This document shows, piece after piece, positions 7,480-16,074 of a stretch of DNA of 54,112 nt; position 1 is the stretch's first letter, and each line of letters starts with the position of its first letter. The notes under the pieces are model-generated. The model was given only the letters and a program-made list of their open reading frames with translations. It was not told the DNA's origin and did not search any database. Both the position numbers and the translations under genes were made by a program. This DNA comes from Acidilobaceae archaeon (lineage in GTDB: Archaea; Thermoproteota; Thermoprotei_A; Sulfolobales; Acidilobaceae): positions 1-54,112 of the forward strand of contig JALUAM010000033.1 of assembly GCA_027051095.1 (NCBI GenBank), written 5' to 3'.

Positions 7480-8189
7480 GCGGCGGGAAGGACAGCAACT
7501 ACGCTCTATATAGAGCTCTTAGGATGGGGTGGGAGCCTGCCTGTATAGTGGTTGTGAGGCCCGCCCGCGACGACAGCTGGATGTTCCATACTGCTCTGCT
7601 CGAAGCGCCGACCCTGCAAGCAGAAGCCATGGGACTTTCGAGGATTGTAGCCGAAGTCGCTGTGAGCGGCGTTAAAGAGAGGGAGGTAGAGGAGCTTGCT
7701 ACAGCCTTAGAGAGGCTTTGGCTGGAGAGGGGAGGCTTCGACTACTTAGTAGTAGGGGGCCTGGCCAGCGAGTATCAAAGGAGGAGGTTTGAGGCCATAG
7801 CGTCTAAGCTCGGCGCGGACGTATACGCCCCCGCATGGGGGCTCGACCCGGAGGAGTACATGAGGATGCTCGTGAGAGAGGGGTTCAGGTTCATAGTCAC
7901 TAGAGCGGCCGCACTGGGCTTAGACGCCGGAATAGTAGGCTCCATCGTAGACGAGAATCTAGTGGAGGATATACTGAGGAGAGCGAGGAAGTACGGGTTC
8001 CACCCTGCTTTCGAGGGCGGCGAGGCCGAAACCATGGTTGTCGACGCACCCCACTACTCGAAGTCGCTATGTCTCGAAGGCGAAGTAGTGGGCCGCGGAG
8101 GCCTAGTCTACGAGTTAGTAGCGAGTAGGCTGTGGCTGGCCCCTAAAGGCTCGCACAGCCGCTGCATTAAAGTGGATAGGAGGCTTTAG
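7455..8189 (+). CDS. dph6: Diphthine-ammonia ligase-like PP-loop ATPase (Dph6 family)
   Basis: 244 aa, TTG start overlapping the previous gene. The N-terminus MPRFCALLSGGKDSNYAL holds the PP-loop SGGKDS (9-14). The family-typical MFHTALLEAPTLQAEAMGL follows, then DYLVVGGLASEYQRRRFE and the C-terminal GFHPAFEGGEAETMVVDAP. Dph6 converts diphthine to diphthamide on EF-2 with ATP and ammonia. A diphthamide synthase (Dph2) gene is also in this window at 25.4 kb, which supports the assignment. Related proteins of this family without that role exist, so the exact reaction is inferred. Confidence 0.85.
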   Translation: MPRFCALLSGGKDSNYALYRALRMGWEPACIVVVRPARDDSWMFHTALLEAPTLQAEAMGLSRIVAEVAVSGVKEREVEELATALERLWLERGGFDYLVVGGLASEYQRRRFEAIASKLGADVYAPAWGLDPEEYMRMLVREGFRFIVTRAAALGLDAGIVGSIVDENLVEDILRRARKYGFHPAFEGGEAETMVVDAPHYSKSLCLEGEVVGRGGLVYELVASRLWLAPKGSHSRCIKVDRRL

Positions 8190-8935
8190 CGAAGGATCTT
8201 TATCAGCCTCTCCGAGTTCAACCTAAGAGCGTCAGCGACTTCCTCTACGCTTTCCCCTCGAGCCTTAGCTATCAACTCTATATTGCCCCTAACCATGAGA
8301 GGACTCAGCTTAAGCCCCCTATACTCGTAGGGTCCATCGCTCTCAGTAACCATTATAGACAGTGGTATCGCCCGTGCAGCCTCCAGGCTCTTCCTCTGTA
8401 TCCTGAGGGCCGCGTTGACCGACAGCATCACACCCATACTCTCAGCGCTTCCTATCAATGTAAGCGGGCCCGTGTACCAGTGAAGCATAGCCCTCTCGAT
8501 CTCCTCCTCCCCCACTATGGACAATGCGTGCTTCCAGGCGTCTGGCGCGTGTATGTTGAGGAAAGCCGATATCTCCCTAGCCAGCGCCGCAAACCTCCTG
8601 AATATGTAGACCTGTAGATGCCATGTAGACTGGTCCATGAAGCGCCTATCCAAGCCCACCTCGCCTATACAAGGCGGCCCAAACCTGGCAGCTAGCCTGA
8701 GTGATTCCTCCGCGTCAAGAGCGCCTCTACCCTCCTTCAAATTCCAGGGATGGAATCCTATGCACGGCACGACCCTGTCTGGGTAGGCCTCCCAGATTTC
8801 TATCGTCCTAGCAGCGGACTCGGGATCGTCTGATACAGCTACTACGACAAGGTCCTTATCCTTCTCCAAGATCTCCTCTATTTCCTTGTCGCTGTACTCG
8901 TAGAAGTGGGAGTGCATATCATATATTTTAGGCAA
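8186..8935 (-). CDS. TatD-family metal-dependent hydrolase
   Basis: 249 aa. The metal-site motifs are all present in order: DMHSH (H8, H10), GFHPW (60-64), GEVGLD (E92), H129 in NIHAPD, H152 in LHWYTG, and D200 in TESDGPY. TatD-like enzymes are TIM-barrel, metal-dependent nucleases or related phosphodiesterases in the cytoplasm. It is convergent with the Dph6-like gene, with the two stops overlapping by 4 nt. The substrate is not shown by the sequence. Confidence 0.85.
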   Translation of the reverse strand: MPKIYDMHSHFYEYSDKEIEEILEKDKDLVVVAVSDDPESAARTIEIWEAYPDRVVPCIGFHPWNLKEGRGALDAEESLRLAARFGPPCIGEVGLDRRFMDQSTWHLQVYIFRRFAALAREISAFLNIHAPDAWKHALSIVGEEEIERAMLHWYTGPLTLIGSAESMGVMLSVNAALRIQRKSLEAARAIPLSIMVTESDGPYEYRGLKLSPLMVRGNIELIAKARGESVEEVADALRLNSERLIKILR

Positions 8936-8978
8936 GCTCCCGCACCGTTGAACTCATAGGCGGGGGGCGCTCTTTAGG

Positions 8979-9362
8979 TTGGCCGGCGGCGACGCGAAGT
9001 CGAGAGCTAACGCTTCTATCGTAATCGCTGCGGCTACATCACTCTTCATAGCTGGTAGGAGACTGGCGGGCGGCATGAGCACGGAGGTGGCAGCCTTGTC
9101 CCTAGCAGCGCTTGTGTGGCTCTCAGGCCTCATAGCGCTTAGAGCCGGCGACCCGAGAGGCTTCTACGTTGCCGCCGCTGGAGGCCTGCTCTTCCTCAAC
9201 CTCCGCTTCTTCCTAGTATTGCCAGGCGATGAGGGCTACATGTGGCTTGCTGACTACGTTGCCGCGGTGCTCGGCTTCGCCTTATCCACTTTTGAGTCCG
9301 CACAGGCATGGAGGCTGCTTATTAGGCGCGGAGGTGGTCGCGTGGGCGCAGGGGGCTCCTAA
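8979..9362 (+). CDS. Small membrane protein, 127 aa
   Basis: TTG start. Three or four hydrophobic spans are visible: about 12-28, 36-53, 60-78 and 84-102. The tail is basic (LLIRRGGGRVGAGGS). No family is recognised. Its stop overlaps the start of the next gene by one base (TAATG), so the two are translationally coupled. Confidence 0.6.
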   Translation: MAGGDAKSRANASIVIAAATSLFIAGRRLAGGMSTEVAALSLAALVWLSGLIALRAGDPRGFYVAAAGGLLFLNLRFFLVLPGDEGYMWLADYVAAVLGFALSTFESAQAWRLLIRRGGGRVGAGGS

Positions 9363-9568
9363 TGGGTGGAAAGCACGGGAAGTACGTCTACGTTAGGAGG
9401 AGGGATGGCTGGTACGTCAAGGTTAGGGTTTTGAAGGGAAGAGACGAGAGCGACCCTACAAGGTACATAATTGTCGGGCCGAAGCGCAGGGATGCCCCGA
9501 TCACCTTCGAAGTGCTCAGAGAGGAGGACCTGCCGGAGGAAGTTAGAAAGGCCCTCTACACCGTGTAG
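9362..9568 (+). CDS. Small basic conserved protein, 68 aa
   Basis: The product begins MGGKHGKYVYVRRRDGWYVKVRV, a basic strand-rich start, and ends with an acidic helix (EEDLPEEVRKAL). The layout suggests a small RNA- or DNA-associated domain. I have a sense of having seen this as a short conserved crenarchaeal protein but cannot name it with confidence. It is coupled to the membrane protein before it and precedes the glycosyltransferase. Confidence 0.6.
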   Translation: MGGKHGKYVYVRRRDGWYVKVRVLKGRDESDPTRYIIVGPKRRDAPITFEVLREEDLPEEVRKALYTV

Positions 9569-9580
9569 ACTGCCAGGTCT

Positions 9581-9587
9581 GGAGGTG
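9581..9587 (+). promoter_or_regulatory. Ribosome-binding site GGAGGTG pointing to TTG 9596
   Basis: A full anti-16S match with 8-nt spacing to TTG at 9596. It argues that translation of the glycosyltransferase begins upstream of GTG 9634 and in another frame. Confidence 0.5.
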
Positions 9588-9595
9588 CCGCGCCG

Positions 9596-10683
9596 TTGGG
9601 ACCAGCGTCTGCAGCCGCCCTCAGGTATCTATAGTGGTTCCTACGCTGGATGAAGCTCCTAACGTGGAGCCTCTCTATTCAAGGCTTAGAGCGTCGCTGG
9701 AGTCCTCGGGGCGTGACTGCTTCGAGATAGTATTCGTTGACGATGGCTCCACGGACGGCACCATCGAGATCATAAAGCGTCTTTCCGAGGAAGACGGTAG
9801 GGTCAAGCTGGTAGTGAGGAGCGGTGAGAGAGGGCTGGCCTCAGCCATATTAAGGGGGATCTCCGAGGCTGGGTCCAGCTATATAGTAGTCATGGATGCC
9901 GATCTTCAACACCCCCCCGAGAAGGTGCCTGAGCTCCTGGAGGCCCTGGAAAAAGGCTACGACATAGTCGTTGCTTCCAGGTATGCTCGGGGGGGAGGCG
10001 TTGAGGGGTGGAGCAGGCTTAGGCTCATTATAAGCCTTGGGGCCAGCGTGCTAGCCTGGATACTGGTCCCCGAGACCCGTAGGACCTCGGACCCCATGTC
10101 CGGCTTCTTCGCCCTTAACAGAGAAAGGGTTAAGCTGCCCCAGAAGCCTCCCCCCGGGTTTAAGCTACTCCTTGAGGTCCTAAGGCTAAACCCTCAAGCC
10201 CGCGTCGCTGAAGTGCCCTACATCTTCGGTTCAAGGCTTGGAGGCAGGAGCAAGCTAGGCTTCAACGCTATAATAGATTACCTCATTCATTTAGCCATGG
10301 CTTCCACACCGCTTAGATTCGCCGCGGTCGGCTTTACAGGCACAATAATAAACCTCCTAGTATTCTATGCCTTTTTATCATTTGGAGCCCCGCTCGACGC
10401 AGCGATACTAGCAGGCTTCGAGGCGGGTCTTCTATCCAACTTCGTGCTCCACGAGAAATTCACATTCTCACATAGAAGCTACGGTGGCAGCGCTATATCA
10501 CGGCTTGCGAAGTACCATGTCTCTAGCGCTGCCGGCATCGGAGTCGGCTTCATAGTTTCAAGGACGCTGACCACAGTTATGGGGCTCGACCCCCTCCTCT
10601 CCCAGCTACTAGGCGTGATCGCCGGCTTCACCGCCAACTACCTCTTGTCCAGCAGGGGCGTGTGGGCACAGAAGAGCGGGTGA
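9596..10683 (+). CDS. DPM1-like glycosyltransferase fused to a GtrA membrane domain (apparent 5' frameshift)
   Basis: A family-2 GT-A domain (VDDGSTDGT, DADLQHPPE, SRYARGG, SDPMSGFF) is followed by membrane spans and a C-terminal GtrA-like domain (about residues 225-345). Such proteins transfer a sugar from a nucleotide donor to dolichol phosphate and may help flip the lipid-linked sugar. In the main frame the only start is GTG 9634, which cuts off the first strand of the fold. Codons just upstream in that frame encode QVSIV with no start codon. A GGAGGTG site at 9581-9587 sits 8 nt before TTG 9596, whose frame would join the main one by a -1 shift near 9620-9626. The conservative coding span is 9634-10683. 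Confidence 0.8.
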
Positions 10684-10744
10684 TACCGCTTATGGCAGCC
10701 CCCCTTAACCCTGCCAGGTCCCCCCATAGAAGTAGGGGCCTAAT

Positions 10745-11479
10745 GTGTCAGAGGATGCTGTAGAGCGCTACAAGAGGCTTGTAGAGTCTATTAAGAACTG
10801 CACTAAGTGCCCGCTTCACTTGTCTAGGAAGAACTCGGTGCCAGGCGAGGGACCCCTGAACGCCGATATAATGGTTGTGGGAGAGGCCCCCGGGAGGAGC
10901 GAGGACGAGCAGGGCAGGCCCTTTGTAGGCGCCGCGGGTAAATTGCTAGACAGGCTCCTAAAAGAGGCTGGCCTCGAAAGGGGGAAAGTCTATATAACAA
11001 ATGTTGTGAAGTGCAGACCCCCCAATAATAGGGACCCTAAGCCGGAGGAGATCACCGCCTGCCTACCCTACCTCTTGGAACAGGTGAGGCTAGTCAAGCC
11101 TAAAGTCATAATAGCTGTGGGTAGGATCGCCGGGAGCACGCTCTACAAGGCGGCAGGGCTTAAGTGGGGCGGTGTTAGGAGGGAGAGGGGGAAGGCTGTT
11201 AAGGCGCGGCTAGCTGGCATTGACGTCGTTATAGTCTCCACTTACCACCCCGCAGCCGCGCTATACAACCCCCAGCTGAAGGAGGACTTGGAAAGCGACT
11301 TCAAGGGGCATATTAGAAAAGCCGTTGAAGACGCGTTGAAGGGCAGGGCTCCTAAGACGCTGGAGGACTTCATACCCTTAGGCCCAGAGCCTGGAGGACC
11401 TAAGGTAGGCTCTAGAGGCTATGTAGAAGCCGGCGGCGAAGGAGAAGGCAGCGGTGGCAAGGGCCAGGGCAAGGCCTAG
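10745..11479 (+). CDS. udg: Type-4 uracil-DNA glycosylase
   Basis: 244 aa, GTG start. It removes uracil produced by cytosine deamination, an important repair step at high temperature. Four cysteines fit the 4Fe-4S site of the family: C19, C22, C90 and C106. Active-site motifs are GEAPG (46-50) and HPAA (168-171). GRPFVGAAGKLLD follows the first. The family core ends near residue 205. The last 30 residues are a Gly-rich tail encoded where the gene overlaps the convergent protease gene by 102 bp, so the tail may be a by-product of that overlap. Confidence 0.93.
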   Translation: MSEDAVERYKRLVESIKNCTKCPLHLSRKNSVPGEGPLNADIMVVGEAPGRSEDEQGRPFVGAAGKLLDRLLKEAGLERGKVYITNVVKCRPPNNRDPKPEEITACLPYLLEQVRLVKPKVIIAVGRIAGSTLYKAAGLKWGGVRRERGKAVKARLAGIDVVIVSTYHPAAALYNPQLKEDLESDFKGHIRKAVEDALKGRAPKTLEDFIPLGPEPGGPKVGSRGYVEAGGEGEGSGGKGQGKA

Positions 11480-13270
11480 GTCCTCGGTCGTCTCGCCTCC
11501 GCCGCCTGCAACAGGCGGTTCGCCGACTTCCCCTAGCTCGGCCCCGTAGGCTTGAGGCGCAACGCTGGACTGCACCGCCAGGAGCCAGGGCATGAGCGAT
11601 GCGACCGCGCCCTCCATTATCACTACAGAATCGTTCATCGTGGGCTCCCTAGCGTAGAGGACCTCAGCGTATTGTATGTATGCCTCTGCAAGCCCCGATA
11701 CATACCCTGCTGCGTAGGTCCTAGCAGCCATTATAGTGTAGACCCCTTTCAACTCGTTCAGGTACCTCTCTATTATCTCTTGAGAAGGCCCTCCCACGCC
11801 CCCCGAGAACACCGCGGTCATACTCCTGGCTAAGGCTTCCCTGTAGAAGCCTAGAGCCGCGACATACCTACCCTCACTCCAGTACCTTTCAGCGTACTCC
11901 ATGACGTAGTTTATCCCTGCCCTAAACGCCTCTAGGTCGCCCCTTCTAGCGCCGCCGGAGATGTCGATGAGATATGATATTAAGGCTTCGCCGTACTTGA
12001 CGGCAAGCCTAGTGAAGTCTCTAAACCTGCCCACCACGTATGAGAGCTCGTCCTCGCTTAGAGGCCTCCCCACGCCTTCAAGCGTCTCGGCAGCTTCTAG
12101 CCAGCCCTTAATGCTGAATAGCCTAGCCTTAGCGCTAGCTATTATAGCAGCTAGGGCCTGAGGGTCCTGTGCCTCAGCTAGCCTCCTAGCCTCGACTAGG
12201 GTTGCTTCCGCGTCTGCTAGCCTAGTATAGGCTACTGACAGCATCTCTACGTAGAATAGGCTCCCGCTGCCTTCCATGGAGTTTAGCTTCTCCGCCAGAG
12301 ACTTCAGCTCAGCCTCGATCTCTCTTATAGCCTCTTCGACAGGTACAGAGCGGCCTAGGACCTGGGCATAGTAGGCCGTGTAGGCCTCTATAAGCGCCAT
12401 ATACGCTGTGCTAGCCGCCGCATAAGCGCTTACATTATCGACGGTCACGCTCTCTTCTATGAGAGAAGAGATTCTCTGGCTAAGCCTAGCATACTCTTCG
12501 GGCTCCATTAAGCCGCTTAGCCTTGAGAGGACGGCCCGGGCCTCAGCCCTTATCTCCTCGGCCACTGAAGCCATTGCCTCGTTGAACTGCTCAGGCAGCT
12601 TAACTCTAAGCTCCCCCTCCACCCTCGGTAGGCCCAGGAGGTTGAGAGCATCTACGATCCCAGCAACTGCCCTATAGTTACAGCGGGTGCCCTGGACGTT
12701 TGGCTCATTACTCAGCGGCATGACTAGTATCAGGCCCTCCTCGTTAGCTGCCCTGCACTTGAGCGGCACTTCACCGACGCTGACAGCTAGAGTATCCGGC
12801 GATACAGCCCCAGTCACCGCTATACCTATACTTCTCAAGTCGCCATTGCCCTTGTGAAGGAGCCCATAGTATGAAGCGAGCGCCACGCCGAGGCTGCCGC
12901 TAGTGCCCGCCACAGGGCCAAGGCTCTTCACCCTTACAAAGGCGTCTATGCTCCAAGGATCATAGCCTGCTATAAGGGCTGCCATGAAAACGGCCATGAT
13001 CATGCTGTATTTCGTGGTATCGTCAACTTCCCCCCCGCCGCTAACTTCATAGACCCCTGAGCCAGGATACCTTATCTCTACGACCACATCTATGAGCCTA
13101 GCCGACCTTGACTCTCCGCTGACGGCGGGTACGGGCACCACGATCTCGGCTGTAAATGCCTCGAAGCCGGAGTAAGCGACAGGCTGTAACTGAGCGGCAA
13201 CTATTAGCAGCACAATCGCTATTTTTAGCGGCACGCCCGCACGGCTACGGGCGCTGAGCTTCATAATCAC
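11378..13270 (-). CDS. Membrane-bound Lon-like (S16-type) serine protease, archaeal
   Basis: 630 aa. An N-terminal signal/anchor (about 14-30) precedes a Lon-type proteolytic domain. AGTSGS (121-126) matches the archaeal LonB nucleophile loop, making S124 the likely nucleophile. VPLKCRAANEEG supplies K171 as its dyad partner, and the motif continues into LILVMPLSNEPN. A long helical region (about 210-560) follows, then a C-terminal membrane span (about 603-622). There is no AAA domain. This layout fits the archaeal predicted-protease group COG1750, placed outside the cytoplasm. The substrates are unknown. It is convergent with udg, with a 102-bp 3' overlap. Confidence 0.8.
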   Translation of the reverse strand: MIMKLSARSRAGVPLKIAIVLLIVAAQLQPVAYSGFEAFTAEIVVPVPAVSGESRSARLIDVVVEIRYPGSGVYEVSGGGEVDDTTKYSMIMAVFMAALIAGYDPWSIDAFVRVKSLGPVAGTSGSLGVALASYYGLLHKGNGDLRSIGIAVTGAVSPDTLAVSVGEVPLKCRAANEEGLILVMPLSNEPNVQGTRCNYRAVAGIVDALNLLGLPRVEGELRVKLPEQFNEAMASVAEEIRAEARAVLSRLSGLMEPEEYARLSQRISSLIEESVTVDNVSAYAAASTAYMALIEAYTAYYAQVLGRSVPVEEAIREIEAELKSLAEKLNSMEGSGSLFYVEMLSVAYTRLADAEATLVEARRLAEAQDPQALAAIIASAKARLFSIKGWLEAAETLEGVGRPLSEDELSYVVGRFRDFTRLAVKYGEALISYLIDISGGARRGDLEAFRAGINYVMEYAERYWSEGRYVAALGFYREALARSMTAVFSGGVGGPSQEIIERYLNELKGVYTIMAARTYAAGYVSGLAEAYIQYAEVLYAREPTMNDSVVIMEGAVASLMPWLLAVQSSVAPQAYGAELGEVGEPPVAGGGGETTEDLGLALALATAAFSFAAGFYIASRAYLRSSRLWA

Positions 13271-13381
13271 ACCTCTATGCGTAGAAGAGCGGGCCCTAGC
13301 TAATTCTATGAGGCCCCGGCGGCGGATAACTTAACTCTAGCGACGCATGTATACCCCTATAGAGGGGCAGGGTGGCTCATC

Positions 13382-13903
13382 ATGCCTAAGAAGCCGAGGG
13401 AGGCCAAGGCAGACCCGGAGGCTGGCAAGTCTAAGGAGCTCAAGATTATAACTGTGCAGGTCGTCACTAGGGATAAGGTTATGTCAAATGACAGGCAGAT
13501 GGCGCTACTATACATAATAGATAAGTTCGGCCCGCTCTATGAGAAAACCCTTCAACAGCTCGTATACGATATACAGCAGCTTGGAGCCCCGCTGGGCTAC
13601 AACTTCAAGATAGTCGCCGGTGTGCCCTACAGCCCCGAATTTAAGAACGACCTAGTAGCATTGAGCTACGTAGGATTCATAGAGTTTAGCCCCGATAAGA
13701 GGGTGAGCGTGACCAGCGACGGCAAGGATGCACTAGAAAAGAAGGGCGCGCCCAGAGGAGTAGTAGAGGTGATTGAAAGGAATCTTAACGAGCTTAGAAA
13801 CAAGGCCTCCCTCTATGACTCAAAGGTGCTAATAAACATCAAAAAGCTAAAGGCCCTGAAAGGCGGCGAGGGCAGAAGAAGACTATTCGGGCTAAAAATA
13901 TGA
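13382..13903 (+). CDS. Winged-helix-like protein, 173 aa
   Basis: A Lys-rich N-terminal tail (about 22 residues) precedes a helical region. MALLYIIDKFGPLYEKTLQQLVYDIQ looks like helices 1-2 of a winged helix. NDLVALSYVGFIEFSPDKRVSVTSDGKDALEK looks like the recognition helix and wing. The C-terminal 40 residues are basic. It sits 9 bp before a RecA-fold ATPase, and the two are probably co-transcribed. A DNA-binding role together with that ATPase is inferred. Confidence 0.65.
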   Translation: MPKKPREAKADPEAGKSKELKIITVQVVTRDKVMSNDRQMALLYIIDKFGPLYEKTLQQLVYDIQQLGAPLGYNFKIVAGVPYSPEFKNDLVALSYVGFIEFSPDKRVSVTSDGKDALEKKGAPRGVVEVIERNLNELRNKASLYDSKVLINIKKLKALKGGEGRRRLFGLKI

Positions 13904-13912
13904 AATACAATT

Positions 13913-14476
13913 ATGAGCAGAATCCCCCTGCTCTTAGAGAAGGCTATCGAACATAGACTTTTCACTCTCATCTACGGCCCTTCAGGCTCCGGCAAGACTA
14001 TCCTAGCGTCTCACGTAGCAAGGAGAGCGCGCGAGCGCGGCTACAGGGTCTCCTATGTATACGTGGGAAGCCATAACATGCCCGCGACGCCCGAGGCCTC
14101 AACCATAGACGCGAGGGTAGAAGCATACACGCTCGATGACCTGCTCTATAAAGTCAGCTTGCCAGCGCTCTCCGGCCACTATGTCATAGTAGACCCTATA
14201 AATTCCTTTTATACGGAGCACGCTGGCCGCCCGGCCTTAAGGGTCATAAGCTTCCTGGCAGCCCTCATGAGGCGCTGCGGAGGCTTGGCTATAGGCGTGG
14301 CCAGAGAAGCCGAAGATGGCGTTATAGTCACGCCCGCATGGCACACATTAACGCTCTACGCTCACATAGTCGCAACTACATATAAGCATAGTGACAGGTT
14401 CAGGTTAGTGTTCTTGAAGCCTGAGAAAAGGATCGCATCGTTTAGAATAGTCGACGGGAGGCTGGAATGGCTCTAA
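13913..14476 (+). CDS. RecA-superfamily ATPase (RadA/KaiC-like, single domain)
   Basis: 187 aa. Walker A is GPSGSGKT (22-29). A Walker B-like strand HYVIVDPINSF follows, with a Asp-Pro in place of the usual acidic pair. The rest matches a short RecA/KaiC core with no N-terminal DNA-binding domain. Proteins like this include RadA paralogues that modulate recombination. The gene follows the winged-helix protein by 9 bp and overlaps carS by 10 bp. A recombination or repair role is inferred from the fold and the partner only. Confidence 0.75.
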   Translation: MSRIPLLLEKAIEHRLFTLIYGPSGSGKTILASHVARRARERGYRVSYVYVGSHNMPATPEASTIDARVEAYTLDDLLYKVSLPALSGHYVIVDPINSFYTEHAGRPALRVISFLAALMRRCGGLAIGVAREAEDGVIVTPAWHTLTLYAHIVATTYKHSDRFRLVFLKPEKRIASFRIVDGRLEWL

Positions 14477-14994
14477 ACCTTAACATGGACTTTACTATCA
14501 TCGACGACCTGGCCGAGGCTCTGATACTACTGTTGCCCGCAATGGTCGCAAACGCCACGCCCGTAGTAGTCAAGGGCAGGAAGCCCATAGACGGGGGGAG
14601 GCTCTTCATAGATGGGAGGAGGCTGCTGGGAGACGGTAAAACCTGGGAAGGCGCTGCGGGCGGGCTGGCGGCAGGAGTGCTAGTGGCGCTAATCCTCGAC
14701 TTTATCATGCCCTCAAAGGGGCTCCTGGTGCTGGGTAGCGCCGCGGCGCTGGGAGCGATAATAGGCGACATAGCAGGCTCTTTCATTAAACGCAGGATAG
14801 GCCTCGAGAGAGGCGCTCCAGCGCCACTATTAGACCAGCTAGACTTCTATGTCGGGGCTCTTGTGATGACCGCCCTATTAGGGGTTAGATGGGACCTAGT
14901 AGTAGTCGTTGAAGCAGGGTTGACTGTAGCTCTCCTCCACGTAGCGTCCAATATCGTGGCCTACCTAGCAGGTCTTAAGAAGGTTCCATGGTAA
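14467..14994 (+). CDS. carS: CDP-archaeol synthase
   Basis: 175 aa, polytopic membrane protein with about five spans. CarS activates the archaeal core lipid digeranylgeranylglyceryl phosphate with CTP, giving CDP-archaeol for polar headgroup addition. Family landmarks are visible: LLPAMVANATPVV, then GRRLLGDGKTWEGAAGG with the DGKTWEG loop, GAIIGDIAGSFIKRR, and a C-terminal LLDQLDFYVGAL. Length agrees with the family. Its ATG overlaps the end of the upstream ATPase gene. Confidence 0.93.
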   Translation: MALNLNMDFTIIDDLAEALILLLPAMVANATPVVVKGRKPIDGGRLFIDGRRLLGDGKTWEGAAGGLAAGVLVALILDFIMPSKGLLVLGSAAALGAIIGDIAGSFIKRRIGLERGAPAPLLDQLDFYVGALVMTALLGVRWDLVVVVEAGLTVALLHVASNIVAYLAGLKKVPW

Positions 14995-15000
14995 GCCCTA

Positions 15001-15222
15001 CTAGTGCCCCTCCTCTCCGTTCTTCCCCTCAAGGTTCCCTGAGGGAGAAGTGGGGAGGAGGCCTGCCATCTTCTTCATGATATACCTATACTTAAGGTAC
15101 CTGTCCTCCGGGGAGAAGCGGGGAGGATGGGGCACTTTAACCTCGGAGCCGCAGGCCGGGCACCTATCACGCCTAAGCGTATACCTGCCACACTTAACGC
15201 ACTTACGAAGCAGCCACTGCAT
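15001..15222 (-). CDS. nop10: H/ACA ribonucleoprotein subunit Nop10
   Basis: 73 aa. Nop10 is a core protein of the H/ACA RNA-guided pseudouridylation complex with Cbf5, Gar1 and L7Ae. It has the zinc ribbon C8/C11...C20/C23 (KCVKCG...CPACG) and the signature PHPPRFSPEDRYLKYR. The C-terminal tail after about residue 55 is longer than the minimal family and Gly/Glu-rich. It is last in the aIF2a - nop10 pair, with a 4-bp gap. Confidence 0.95.
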   Translation of the reverse strand: MQWLLRKCVKCGRYTLRRDRCPACGSEVKVPHPPRFSPEDRYLKYRYIMKKMAGLLPTSPSGNLEGKNGEEGH

Positions 15223-15226
15223 GACG

Positions 15227-16051
15227 CTACTCCTCTATTCTGTCAAACTTGAAGGAGACGTTTAGGTCCTCAGCAGTCCTCTCGGCGGCCGCGACAGCCG
15301 CCTTCAAAGCCTTCTCAAGCTCCTTATAGTCGTATCCCTGCAGGTCGATCCTGTACCTCGGCGAGCCTATAGTATATATTCTACCTTTCACGTTGAGGCC
15401 GCTAGACTCTATGGCCTTGCGCGCCTCCTCCAGAACCCTGCGGATCCTGTCTATACCGTCGCTGTGAAGCACTTGTAGCGTGAATACGCCCGAGATCTTG
15501 ACAGTCTTGACTTTTACATGGGTCTTCGCGGCCTCCATGAGAGGCTCTATCCACTCCTCTGGTACGCCAGCCTCCTTGAGAGCCTCGGGGCCGCGTATTA
15601 CAGCCTCTTCCAGACCCCTCATAGGGTCGCCGTACTTATCCTCCAGCTTCCATATAACCTCCTTGTACGCGTCGTCAACACTCTTCCCAAGCTTGTTGGC
15701 TACGTACTCTATAATCGACGCCGCCTTAAGGTAGCGCTTAAAGTACATTATCTTGCGGCGCCGCTCTCCCTCCATAACCCTTTTAAGGCTTACGTCGACT
15801 TCCCCCCTCTTTTTATATACTCTAATCACTTTGACTACAACCTTCTGGTTAGGCCTTAAGACCTGCTCTATGCTTCGAACAGCCCTGCTAGCCACTTCGC
15901 TCCACGGCAGGAAAGCCCTTATACCGCCGTACTCGTCGAGAAGGAGATAGGCTCCATAGTCGTGTACTTCTACTACAGTCCCTACTACCAGTTCTCCGAC
16001 ATCGGGCAGCGGCTTCCTAGGCTTTAGGAGCTTAACCTGTTGCTCGCTCAA
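15227..16051 (-). CDS. eif2a: Translation initiation factor aIF2, alpha subunit
   Basis: 274 aa. It is part of the trimeric factor that brings initiator Met-tRNA to the ribosome. An N-terminal S1/OB domain (about 14-88; VGTVVEVHDYGAYLLLDEYGGIRAFLPWSEV) is followed by a helical domain and a C-terminal alpha/beta domain that contacts the gamma subunit. Length matches the family. It sits between S27e (23-bp gap) and nop10 in the conserved archaeal order. Confidence 0.96.
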   Translation of the reverse strand: MSEQQVKLLKPRKPLPDVGELVVGTVVEVHDYGAYLLLDEYGGIRAFLPWSEVASRAVRSIEQVLRPNQKVVVKVIRVYKKRGEVDVSLKRVMEGERRRKIMYFKRYLKAASIIEYVANKLGKSVDDAYKEVIWKLEDKYGDPMRGLEEAVIRGPEALKEAGVPEEWIEPLMEAAKTHVKVKTVKISGVFTLQVLHSDGIDRIRRVLEEARKAIESSGLNVKGRIYTIGSPRYRIDLQGYDYKELEKALKAAVAAAERTAEDLNVSFKFDRIEE

Positions 16052-16074
16052 ACCCTTCCCAGCCTCCTTCCCGC

